NCBI GenBank assembly: GCA_900769075.1
Contig: CAAGFE010000113.1
Coordinates: forward strand, 1-15,034
Reading direction: 5' to 3'
DNA from: Clostridia bacterium
GTDB taxonomy: Bacteria; Bacillota; Clostridia; Christensenellales; Aristaeellaceae
Length of the DNA stretch: 15,034 nucleotides
A program made the position numbers and the translations under genes. Positions 1 to 6,870 of this stretch are shown one piece after another. Position 1 is the stretch's first letter; each line of letters begins with the position of its first letter. The notes under the pieces were generated by a model. The model made no database searches and was not told the DNA's origin. It saw only the letters and a list, made by a program, of their open reading frames with translations.

Positions 1-8
1 GAGGGGGT

Positions 9-42
9 CCGGGGGGAATGCACTCTTTGGCATTCCCCCCGG
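9..42. repeat. Perfect 13-bp G/C-rich hairpin
   Basis: Positions 9-21 (CCGGGGGGAATGC) pair perfectly with 30-42 across an 8-base loop. This could be the terminator of a gene lying before the window, but no T-run follows on the plus strand, so it could equally be part of an intergenic repeat. The G-rich motif GGGGGTCCGGGGG at 3-15 recurs in inverted orientation, with one change, at 14740-14752, which favours a repeat. Confidence 0.6.
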
Positions 43-57
43 CGGCTTTACGCTTTA

Positions 58-143
58 CGGCCTGTGTAAGCCTGCGGCTTCCCCAGGCTTCGCTCGGCGA
101 TTGCAAGCAACCGCTGTCGCTCGTCGCGCAAAGCGCGACCTCC
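58..143. repeat. Dispersed structured repeat, copy A
   Basis: This 86-base segment matches 14788-14873 in the same orientation at 81 of 86 positions, and its first 53 bases are identical. It contains three potential hairpins. The first is AAGCCTG (68-74) with CAGGCTT (84-90). The second is 97-104 with 107-114, carrying one A-C mismatch in this copy. The third is GTCGCGC (123-129) with GCGCGAC (133-139) around an AAA loop, perfect in this copy. No start codon, ribosome-binding site or protein family is apparent in it. It looks like an intergenic repeat family of unknown function. Confidence 0.8.
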
Positions 144-192
144 GTTTCGACGCGCGAAAGCGGCCTTGTGCCCCAAGCCTTGCAGGGAAACC

Positions 193-221
193 TTGCGTTC
201 ATTCGTTAATTGTAGTAAAAT
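193..221 (+). promoter_or_regulatory. Possible sigma-A promoter for the secreted protein gene
   Basis: TTGCGT (193-198) and TAAAAT (216-221) are separated by 17 bases in a locally AT-rich stretch. The expected transcription start, near 228, would fall at the ribosome-binding site GGAGGG (228-233). That leaves a leader of only about 13 bases, so the true promoter could lie further upstream. Confidence 0.4.
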
Positions 222-240
222 ATACTCGGAGGGATTTGCC

Positions 241-1392
241 ATGAAGCATCGACTTCTTGCCTTCTGTATCGCCCTGCTGCTCGTCCTTGCCTCCGCGTCG
301 GCGGAGGAACCCGCCCCCGCTGTCAGCGATGTGGGGCTGGAGCTGATGGGCAGCGCCGTTCATTATCCCCAGCTGACCGGCCTGGCTGACCCGGAGGTGC
401 AATCCGCCGTCAACGCCGCCATCATGGACGCCGGGCACATCAACGACCGGCTCAGCCGCATGGCTGCGCTGCTCTCCGCACCGGTCAAGCTGAACGTCAG
501 CTACACCTATACGCTGGCGGAGGAGGTATTCTCCTGCGCCCTGCTGGCGGACGGCGCGGTGGAAAACAGCCGGGCCACCCAGATCTGGTCGGCGGTGAAT
601 TTCAACCTCCGCACGGGCGAAAGCATCACCTTTGACGACCTGTTCCTGGATGCGTCCGCCGCGACGGCCTTCATCGAAACCTCCCTGGAGGAGCAGGTGG
701 CCCCGGACTTGTCCGCCCATCTCGCCGCCGGGAGCCTGACCCCCATCCCCGATACCTTCTCCCTCTCCCCCACCGGGTTGACGCTGTATTATGACATCAG
801 CGATTTCCGCACCCTGTCCGACCGGGCCGGCACCGTCACGCTCCTGTGGAGCGAAATGCGCGACCATCTCCGCCTGGAGGAAGGCAGCGTGCTGAGCATC
901 CTCGGCGTGCAGGAGCGCATCGGCTTCCCGGATGACGCTGCTGCCGTGCTGACGGAGCAGCTGGCAGACGCCGGCCTGGAGGGCATTCCGGCGCTGATCG
1001 GTCAGCCCATGCAGGAGCTGATCGACCGCTACGCGCTGCTGACCGATCCGGACATCTACGAGGGCGGACGCATGATCGCCCTGGAGGACGGCGCCTTCCG
1101 CCAGGTATGGATCCTCACCGACGCGCTGACGGAGGACTTTGACCGGAGCGTGGTGCAGGGGATCCGCGCGGACCGGCTGAACTTCTTCGGCTTTTGCACC
1201 GGGGAAACGACCCAGTCTGCCTGGCGCAGCGTCCTGGGAGACCCGCAAGCCACCCTCACGGTGGACGAAGCCCGCGCGGAAAGCTGGCGGATCGTCCCCG
1301 GTACCAGCGATTATTACACCTTCGGCGACTATCGGCTGCGCCTGCACGCGGATGAAGGCGGCGTGCTCCGCAGCGTTTTCCTCACCCGGTAA
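241..1392 (+). CDS. Secreted DUF3298/RsiV-like protein
   Basis: A 383-residue exported protein. The start at 241 is chosen because GGAGGG lies 7 bases before it and because it opens directly with a signal peptide: a basic MKHR start, a hydrophobic core to about residue 17, and a signal peptidase I type site ASA before Glu22. Earlier in-frame starts would bury this signal. The mature part resembles the DUF4163/DUF3298 type found in PdaC and RsiV. It has a YPQLTGLAD element near residue 41, a segment NFNLRTGESITFDDLF around residues 120-135, and a later stretch fitting the usual core ending near LLWSEMRDHL. This fold occurs in extracytoplasmic sensors, anti-sigma factors and lipoproteins; its role here is unknown. 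The C-terminal third is unlike anything I recognise. The family assignment is by motif memory, not a search. It lies 57 bases before ftsK in the same direction and may be co-transcribed with it. Confidence 0.75.
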   Translation: MKHRLLAFCIALLLVLASASAEEPAPAVSDVGLELMGSAVHYPQLTGLADPEVQSAVNAAIMDAGHINDRLSRMAALLSAPVKLNVSYTYTLAEEVFSCALLADGAVENSRATQIWSAVNFNLRTGESITFDDLFLDASAATAFIETSLEEQVAPDLSAHLAAGSLTPIPDTFSLSPTGLTLYYDISDFRTLSDRAGTVTLLWSEMRDHLRLEEGSVLSILGVQERIGFPDDAAAVLTEQLADAGLEGIPALIGQPMQELIDRYALLTDPDIYEGGRMIALEDGAFRQVWILTDALTEDFDRSVVQGIRADRLNFFGFCTGETTQSAWRSVLGDPQATLTVDEARAESWRIVPGTSDYYTFGDYRLRLHADEGGVLRSVFLTR

Positions 1393-1423
1393 GGCGGGGC
1401 GTGGTCGGCCGAAGCGTCCCGCC
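1393..1423 (+). repeat. Inverted repeat between the secreted protein gene and ftsK
   Basis: GGCGGGGCG (1393-1401) can pair with CGTCCCGCC (1415-1423), with one G-U wobble and a 13-base loop. An alternative stem GTGGTC/GACCAC overlaps it. No T-run follows, so this is not a clear intrinsic terminator. It could be an attenuator or an mRNA processing site, or it may simply reflect the high GC content. Confidence 0.3.
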
Positions 1424-1449
1424 TGACCACATTGTAATTGGAGGAAGCC

Positions 1450-4400
1450 ATGACGCAGAAGAAACAACCCAAGCCCAAGCGCACGCCGGATTATTCCACC
1501 GATTCCATGGTTGTGCACCTGATTTTCGGTCTGCTGCTCATTGCGCTGGGCATCCTGATCTTCCTTTCCAACGCCCTGAACATGACCGGCGATGTGTTTG
1601 CCGGGCTTCGCCAGTTCAGCCGGGGCCTGTGCGGCGCGCTGGCCATCGTGCTGCCGGTGCTGCCCATCTGGGGCGGCTTGCTGCTGATGATCGCCGTCCA
1701 CCGCAAGCCCTCGCTCCGGCCCTTTCTGCTCTGCGTGCTGATGCTTTTCCTCATCTGCACCGCCGCCACGCTGATCACCTTCGTGGGCACGGACGCCATG
1801 CTGGATTACTTCCATCGGCTGATTGCCCAGATGGGCATCGCGGATTCCATGCCGTCCTATTTGACCCGCGCCTTTTACTTCGGCGCACGATACGCCTATG
1901 GCGGCGGCCTGCTCGGCATGCTGCTGGCCTGGCCGCTGTGGCGGGCCCTGGGCGCGATTCCCGGTGCGGTGGTCACCATCCTGCTCGCCGTGGTGGACTT
2001 CCTGTTCCTCATCAAGCTGGATATTCGAGGCCTGTGGGCCAAGCGCCAGCGCCGCAGGGAGGATCGCCAGGCCCGAAAGGCCGCCGAGGAGGCCCAGCAG
2101 CATCAGCAGGAGCTGCTCTGGCAGCAGGAGCAGGCGCGGATCCAGCAGGAACAGCGCCGCATGCAGGAGGCGATGCGTCAGCAGCAGATTCAGCAGCTGC
2201 AGGCCCAGCAGGCCCGCCAGCCCGTCTATGCCCAGCAGTACACCGTGCCCCAGGAGCCCTCCGTGCCGGTGGTGGAGCAGGTACAGACCCGCAGCCAGCG
2301 CCAGCAGCCCCCGCCCACCTATGGCTTCCCGCCCACGCCGGAGGAGCTGGGCAAGGGGGAAAATCCTGCGCAGATCGCCCCTTCTCCCAAAAAGCGCGCC
2401 GGGCTCTTCAGCCGCAACAAGGCGGACAAGGATGACGAGCCGGCGGCTGAAACCCCCAAGCGCCCGGCCTTTTCCCGCGACCCGGCGGACGCTCCCGCCG
2501 CCCCTGCCGTTCCCCCTGCATCGAACGGCACGGCACGCCAGCGCACGGTTTCCCAGAGCGCTGAAGAGGCGCCGCCCCGCCGCCGGTCCGTGTTCCAGAA
2601 GGCCGAGCCGGAGCTGGATGAGCCGGAGCATCTCTACTACACCGAGGATGCGTCCTTCTACCGCAAGCCGGTGCCCAAGCCCGCCGCCCCGGCCCCCCGC
2701 GCCGAAGCGCCTGCCCCCGCCCCGCAGCCCCGGGTTCAGCCGCCGGAGGAGGTGGATGAGGACTTCGCCGCCCAGAGCGCGGAGAAGCCCATCCGGGAGA
2801 ACAGTTTCCTGGCCCGTCTGCGGGCCGCGAAGAAGGAGGCCGGGCTGGACGTGCCGGATGAAGCCGCTCCGGCGCCCGCCGCCGGTACCCTGCCCCGTCC
2901 CAGCGCCCGGAAGGCCCCCGAGCCTGTCTCCGATGACGACTGGGCCAGCACGCCGCCCTGGGAGGACGCGCCCGCCCCTGCTGCCGCACCCAGCGGTCCC
3001 CTGCGTCCCGTGGTGACCCAGACCAAGCCCGAAGGCGGCTACCAGCCGGAACTGAACCTCAAGCCCCGGCGTTCCGGCGAGGATGCCCCCGCCCCGGCGG
3101 CGCATGCCGACATTCCCTATGTCTACCCGACGATGAATCTCCTGGACATCCCGCCCAAGCCGACCTATGTGGAAACCGACCTGGACGAGATCCGCACCCA
3201 CAGGCTGGAGCAGACGCTGCGCTCCTTCCACATCGAATCGAAGGTGTGCCACATCACCCACGGCCCGACCATCAGCCGGTATGAGCTCCAGCTGGCGCCG
3301 GGCATCAAGCTGGAACGGGTGCGGGGGCTGAACAGCAACATCTCCATGGACCTGGAGGTGTCGGCCGTGCGCATCGAGGCGCCCATCCCCGGCACCAATC
3401 TGGTGGGCGTGGAGGTTCCCCGCAAGAACCGCGAGATCGTTTCCCTGCGGGAGGTGCTCCAGGCCCAGAGCTTCAAGAAGTCCGACAGCTCGCTGATGTT
3501 CGCCCTGGGCAAGGACACCGCCGGTACCCCCGTTTTCTCCGATCTGGCCAAAATGCCCCATATCCTCATCGCGGGCGCCACCGGCTCCGGTAAATCGGTG
3601 TGCGTCAACACCATCCTGTGTTCGCTGCTCTATCTCTATTCGCCCCAGGAGGTTCGCCTGATCCTCATCGACCCCAAGGTGGTGGAGCTCCAGTTCTACG
3701 ATCAGATTCCCCATCTGCTGATTCCCGTGGTCACCGATCCCCAGCGGGCGTCCAGCGCCCTGGCCTGGGCCGTGAACGAGATGGATCAGCGCTACGCCCG
3801 GTTCCGGGAGATGGGGGTGCGCGGCATTGACAGCCTCAACGCCAAGGTTCCCCCGGAGGAGCGGATGCCCCGCATCGTCGTGGTGATCGACGAGCTGGCT
3901 GACCTGATGATGACCTGCAAGAAGGATGTGGAAACCTACATCTGCCGCCTGACCCAGAAGGCCCGCGCGGCCGGTATCCATGTGATCGTCGCCACCCAGC
4001 GGCCCTCGGTGGACGTCATCACCGGCGTGATCAAGTCCAACATTCCCTGCCGGATTGCCTTCAAGGTCACCTCCTCCACGGACAGCCGCACCATCATGGA
4101 CCATGCGGGCGCGGAGCAGCTGCTCAAGTATGGCGACATGCTCTACTGTCCCGCAGGCTCCGACGACGCGATGCGCGTCCAGGGCTGCTACCTCACCGAC
4201 GCGGAGATCGAGCGCGTCACCGACTTCATCCGCGAAAACTGCCCCGCCGATTACGATCCCGCCGTGCTGGAAGAGCTGGATCGCCTGCAGGCCGAGGCCT
4301 ACAGCGACGGCAGCGACATGCCCGACATGCCCTCGCCCGACGCCTGCATCAGCGACGACGGGAGCCTCCTGGCCCAGTGCATCGAAATGGCCGTCCAGGA

Positions 4401-4584
4401 CGGGCAGGTATCCACCTCCCTCATCCAGCGGCGGCTGTCCCTGGGCTACGCCCGCGCAGGCCGGTTGGTGGACGAGATGGAAAAGCGCGGCATCGTCAGC
4501 GCCAAGGACGGCAGCAAGCCCCGCAAATGCCTGATTTCCCGCGAGGAATACGACGCCATGCGCGCCGCCGGGGAGCTGGACTGA
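1450..4584 (+). CDS. ftsK: DNA translocase FtsK/SpoIIIE
   Basis: A 1044-residue membrane-anchored, ATP-driven DNA pump. In this family it moves chromosomal DNA through the division septum, and in sporulating Firmicutes into the forespore. ATG 1450 is preceded by GGAGG (1440-1444); a TTG at 1438 overlaps that site and is rejected. Order of parts: a basic N-terminus; four to five membrane helices within residues 21-190; a Gln-rich, probably coiled-coil stretch at about 200-258; a Pro/Ala-rich linker to about 560; then the motor. The motor shows the alpha domain from about 562, Walker A GATGSGKS (Lys715), Walker B VVVIDELAD (Asp814-Glu815), and a C-terminal gamma winged helix from about 973. All key ATPase residues are present. 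The protein is longer than Bacillus SpoIIIE (roughly 790 residues) because of the linker. The sequence does not decide between vegetative FtsK and SpoIIIE roles. Confidence 0.97.
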   Translation: MTQKKQPKPKRTPDYSTDSMVVHLIFGLLLIALGILIFLSNALNMTGDVFAGLRQFSRGLCGALAIVLPVLPIWGGLLLMIAVHRKPSLRPFLLCVLMLFLICTAATLITFVGTDAMLDYFHRLIAQMGIADSMPSYLTRAFYFGARYAYGGGLLGMLLAWPLWRALGAIPGAVVTILLAVVDFLFLIKLDIRGLWAKRQRRREDRQARKAAEEAQQHQQELLWQQEQARIQQEQRRMQEAMRQQQIQQLQAQQARQPVYAQQYTVPQEPSVPVVEQVQTRSQRQQPPPTYGFPPTPEELGKGENPAQIAPSPKKRAGLFSRNKADKDDEPAAETPKRPAFSRDPADAPAAPAVPPASNGTARQRTVSQSAEEAPPRRRSVFQKAEPELDEPEHLYYTEDASFYRKPVPKPAAPAPRAEAPAPAPQPRVQPPEEVDEDFAAQSAEKPIRENSFLARLRAAKKEAGLDVPDEAAPAPAAGTLPRPSARKAPEPVSDDDWASTPPWEDAPAPAAAPSGPLRPVVTQTKPEGGYQPELNLKPRRSGEDAPAPAAHADIPYVYPTMNLLDIPPKPTYVETDLDEIRTHRLEQTLRSFHIESKVCHITHGPTISRYELQLAPGIKLERVRGLNSNISMDLEVSAVRIEAPIPGTNLVGVEVPRKNREIVSLREVLQAQSFKKSDSSLMFALGKDTAGTPVFSDLAKMPHILIAGATGSGKSVCVNTILCSLLYLYSPQEVRLILIDPKVVELQFYDQIPHLLIPVVTDPQRASSALAWAVNEMDQRYARFREMGVRGIDSLNAKVPPEERMPRIVVVIDELADLMMTCKKDVETYICRLTQKARAAGIHVIVATQRPSVDVITGVIKSNIPCRIAFKVTSSTDSRTIMDHAGAEQLLKYGDMLYCPAGSDDAMRVQGCYLTDAEIERVTDFIRENCPADYDPAVLEELDRLQAEAYSDGSDMPDMPSPDACISDDGSLLAQCIEMAVQDGQVSTSLIQRRLSLGYARAGRLVDEMEKRGIVSAKDGSKPRKCLISREEYDAMRAAGELD

Positions 4585-4628
4585 CATGTGCTGCCGCTCC
4601 CCCGCATATCTTCTCCGGAGGTGATTCC

Positions 4629-5756
4629 ATGCCCAATATGATGGATTATCTGGCCTGGCGGGGCGATATTCCGCTGACCTTCAGCCCCTTCAACCATGTG
4701 GACAGCCTCATCCTTGCCGTGCTGAGCTACCTCAGCTTCCCGGAGGAACCGGCCCTGATCCGCGATCTAGGCATTGATGCGCCCCAGGTGGATCCCCTTC
4801 TTCTATCCTTTGTGCATGATACCCGGGCGATGCTCAGCGCCGCCGCCATGACGGAGCGCTTCGCCGGGATACTCGTACAGCATTCCGAAGCCGAAGTTGA
4901 TCCGGAGCGGGACATGCAGTTTGCCGCCGTCACCTTCGATCTGCCGGACGGCACGCACTACATCGCCTTCCGCGGCACGGACAATACCCTCGTCGGCTGG
5001 CACGAGGACTTCAACATGGCCTTCGAAAGCCCGGTACCCGCCCAGTCCGAAGCCGTGCGCTATCTGGAGGAAGCCGCCGCCCGCACAGAAGGCCCCCTCC
5101 TCATCGGCGGACACAGCAAGGGCGGCAACCTCGCCGTCTACGCCGCTGCCCATGCCGCTCCGGCGGTGCAGTCCCGCATCCGCACGGTGTATTCCTTCGA
5201 TGGGCCGGGGCTGGATGACGCCACCATGGTATCGGAAGGCTACGCCAGCATCGCCCGGCGCATCCGTTCCTTCGTGCCCCAGCAGTCCGTGGTGGGCCTG
5301 CTGATGGCCTATCACCCGGATTACACGGTGGTCAAGTCCACCGGCGTGGGCATCATGCAGCACGACAGCTTCACCTGGCAGGTGCTGGGCACGGATTTCA
5401 TCAGCGTCACCGAGCTGGACGTGAGCAGCCAGGTGGTGGATCACACCGTGCATGAATGGCTCTCCCGGGTCAGCCCGGACAAGCGCCGCGTGTTCATTTC
5501 CACCATCTTTGATGTGCTGGAGGCCAGCGGCGCCAGCACCACCAAGGAGCTGCTCCGGGACATTCCGACCCATCTGCCCGCCATCCTCAAGGCGCTCCAG
5601 AAGGTTGACGCGGAAACGGTCAGGATGATCGTCACCCTCTGGGGACAGTTTGTTTCCATCGGCGCAGCCAGCCTGTTTGAGCTGATCCGCCAGCGCCTCA
5701 ATCCCGACAGTACGGAACACATCCAAGGAGAGATCAGGCATGGAACTGAAGAATGA
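4629..5756 (+). CDS. Mbeg1-like (DUF2974) alpha/beta hydrolase
   Basis: A 375-residue protein of the Mbeg1-like/DUF2974 family, which has a lipase-like alpha/beta hydrolase fold. The start is fixed by GGAGGTGAT (4617-4625) just before ATG 4629. The nucleophile elbow GGHSKGGN lies at residues 160-167 with the putative catalytic Ser163. SFDGPGLDD supplies a candidate acid at Asp191, and the later HDSFTWQV stretch, typical of the family, may carry the histidine. No signal peptide or clear membrane helix is seen, so the protein should be cytoplasmic. Substrate and physiological role are unknown. The gene begins 44 bases after ftsK and its last 17 bases overlap the next gene, so ftsK, this gene and ywlG probably form one operon. 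The catalytic triad is inferred by position, not shown. Confidence 0.85.
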   Translation: MPNMMDYLAWRGDIPLTFSPFNHVDSLILAVLSYLSFPEEPALIRDLGIDAPQVDPLLLSFVHDTRAMLSAAAMTERFAGILVQHSEAEVDPERDMQFAAVTFDLPDGTHYIAFRGTDNTLVGWHEDFNMAFESPVPAQSEAVRYLEEAAARTEGPLLIGGHSKGGNLAVYAAAHAAPAVQSRIRTVYSFDGPGLDDATMVSEGYASIARRIRSFVPQQSVVGLLMAYHPDYTVVKSTGVGIMQHDSFTWQVLGTDFISVTELDVSSQVVDHTVHEWLSRVSPDKRRVFISTIFDVLEASGASTTKELLRDIPTHLPAILKALQKVDAETVRMIVTLWGQFVSIGAASLFELIRQRLNPDSTEHIQGEIRHGTEE

Positions 5757-6288
5757 AATTTTCACCGTCCTGGACGCCGCCGTGGAGGCCCTGCAAAGCG
5801 CCGGCGAAATCGCCCCCGGCGGACTGATCGTGCTGGGCTGCTCCACCAGCGAGGTGGCGGGCGGGCGCATCGGAAAGGCCAGCGTGCCGGAGCTGGGCGA
5901 AACGATCGCCGAGGCGATGCTCACCGCCTGCCGCAAGCGCGGCCTGGAGGCGGTCTTCCAGTGCTGCGAGCATCTGAACCGCGCCGTCGTGATGGAAAGG
6001 CGCGTGGCGGAGGAGCGCCGCCTGACCCGGGTGAAGGCGATTCCCCAGCCCAAGGCGGGGGGCAGCGTTCCCGCCGCGGCCTGGAAGCTGCTGGAGAAGC
6101 CCGCCCTGGTGATGGCCGTCCAGGCGGAAGCCGCCATCGACATCGGCGACACCCTGGTGGGCATGCACATCCGCCCCGTGGCGGTGCCCCTGCGCATCGA
6201 ATACAGCCATGTGGGCCACGCGAACCTGGTCATGGCGTACAGCCGTCTGCCCTATGTGGGCGGCGCCAGGGCGGTGTATGAGGAATGA
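5740..6288 (+). CDS. ywlG: UPF0340/TIGR01440 family protein (YwlG-like)
   Basis: A 182-residue protein of the UPF0340 family (Bacillus YwlG), matching the family's usual length of about 180. Recognisable segments are the Gly/Ser-rich LIVLGCSTSEVAGGRIG near residues 29-45, VFQCCEHLNRAVVMER around residues 69-84, and the C-terminal MHIRPVAVPLR followed by HVGHANLVMAYSRLPYVGG. The conserved Cys, His and Glu cluster (QCCEHLNRA) looks like a metal or ligand site, but the biochemical function is not established. The start is ATG 5740, with AAGGAG (5725-5730) nine bases upstream inside the preceding gene. The 17-base overlap suggests translational coupling with the Mbeg1-like gene. No terminator is evident immediately after it. 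Confidence 0.9.
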   Translation: MELKNEIFTVLDAAVEALQSAGEIAPGGLIVLGCSTSEVAGGRIGKASVPELGETIAEAMLTACRKRGLEAVFQCCEHLNRAVVMERRVAEERRLTRVKAIPQPKAGGSVPAAAWKLLEKPALVMAVQAEAAIDIGDTLVGMHIRPVAVPLRIEYSHVGHANLVMAYSRLPYVGGARAVYEE

Positions 6289-6372
6289 TGGGATCAGTGA
6301 AATCACATCGAAGGCCGGTCTACGGGAAATCGGGATTGGCCGAAACAGCATGGAATAACGGAGGTGCATTCC

Positions 6373-6783
6373 ATGAGATTGGACGGATATGGCCTGTTTG
6401 TGAAGGACATGGCGGTAATGATTCGCTTTTACCGCGATGTGTTGGGGTTTGAAATCAAAGAAAACGAGAACACTGACAACGTTTACCTGGTGAAGGATGG
6501 CACCCTTTTCCTGCTATATGGAAGAAACGACTTTGAAAAGCTCACAAGCAAGAGGTTTGAGTATCTCAAGGGCGTCAATGCCCATTCCGAAATGGCGCTG
6601 TATGTTGACACGTTTGAGGAAGTTGATGTGCAGTACCATAAGGCCATCGACCACGGCGCGACCTCCCTGCTGGAACCAACAACCGAGCCTTGGGGACAAA
6701 GGACATGCTTCATCGCTGACCCGGAAGGGAATGTCATCGAGATTGGTTCCTGGAACAAGCCGTATGCGGAAAAGGATTCATAA
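6373..6783 (+). CDS. VOC-fold (glyoxalase/bleomycin-resistance-like) protein
   Basis: A 136-residue protein with the two-module VOC fold. Module one shows LFVKDMAVMIRFYRDVLGFE (residues 8-27). Module two shows MALYVDTFEEVD, then FIADPEGNVIEIGSW near the C-terminus, the classic family ending. The start is ATG 6373 behind GGAGGTG (6360-6366). By position, the usual first-module metal ligands seem absent: Gly5 stands where His is common, and LFLL where a Glu is expected. Glu73 and Glu123 remain, so a ligand-binding, resistance-type or non-catalytic role is as plausible as an enzyme. Base composition is low: three 60-base lines count 42, 52 and 57% GC, against about 65% next door. It also uses CTA and TCA codons that the large neighbours avoid. 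Recent acquisition is likely. Its substrate cannot be read from the sequence. Confidence 0.85.
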   Translation: MRLDGYGLFVKDMAVMIRFYRDVLGFEIKENENTDNVYLVKDGTLFLLYGRNDFEKLTSKRFEYLKGVNAHSEMALYVDTFEEVDVQYHKAIDHGATSLLEPTTEPWGQRTCFIADPEGNVIEIGSWNKPYAEKDS

Positions 6784-6827
6784 GGCGTTACCTCAGAACT
6801 CTGGGGATACGCCCACATATTACTAAA

Positions 6828-6857
6828 CGAGCCTGCCCTTGCAAAAAGGCAGGCTCG
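6828..6857. terminator. Bidirectional terminator hairpin between the VOC and GH31 genes
   Basis: CGAGCCTGCC (6828-6837) pairs perfectly with GGCAGGCTCG (6848-6857) around a 10-base loop. On the plus strand it is followed by a T-rich stretch (CGTTTGTTTG), and on the minus strand by TTTAGTA. It sits between two genes that converge on it, as expected for a shared terminator. Confidence 0.8.
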
Positions 6858-6870
6858 CGTTTGTTTGATG

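Noticed and set aside
48..242. Short minus-strand frame sharing AIAERSLGKPQAYTGR with another at 14535-14840
   Set aside because: The shared peptide only reflects the shared DNA repeat. Both frames lack start signals and diverge completely outside it.
1438..1449. TTG start for ftsK four codons upstream
   Set aside because: It overlaps the GGAGG ribosome-binding site at 1440-1444, which is correctly spaced for ATG 1450.
199..4587. Minus-strand open frame of 1462 codons
   Set aside because: It lies exactly codon-to-codon antisense to the secreted protein and ftsK genes, is Gly/His/Leu-rich and repetitive, and has no domain. Codon bias in the real genes explains it.
6289..6372. Possible promoter for the VOC gene
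   Set aside because: TTGGCC at 6337-6342 has no -10 box at a workable distance. Read-through from ywlG cannot be excluded, but no promoter can be supported.
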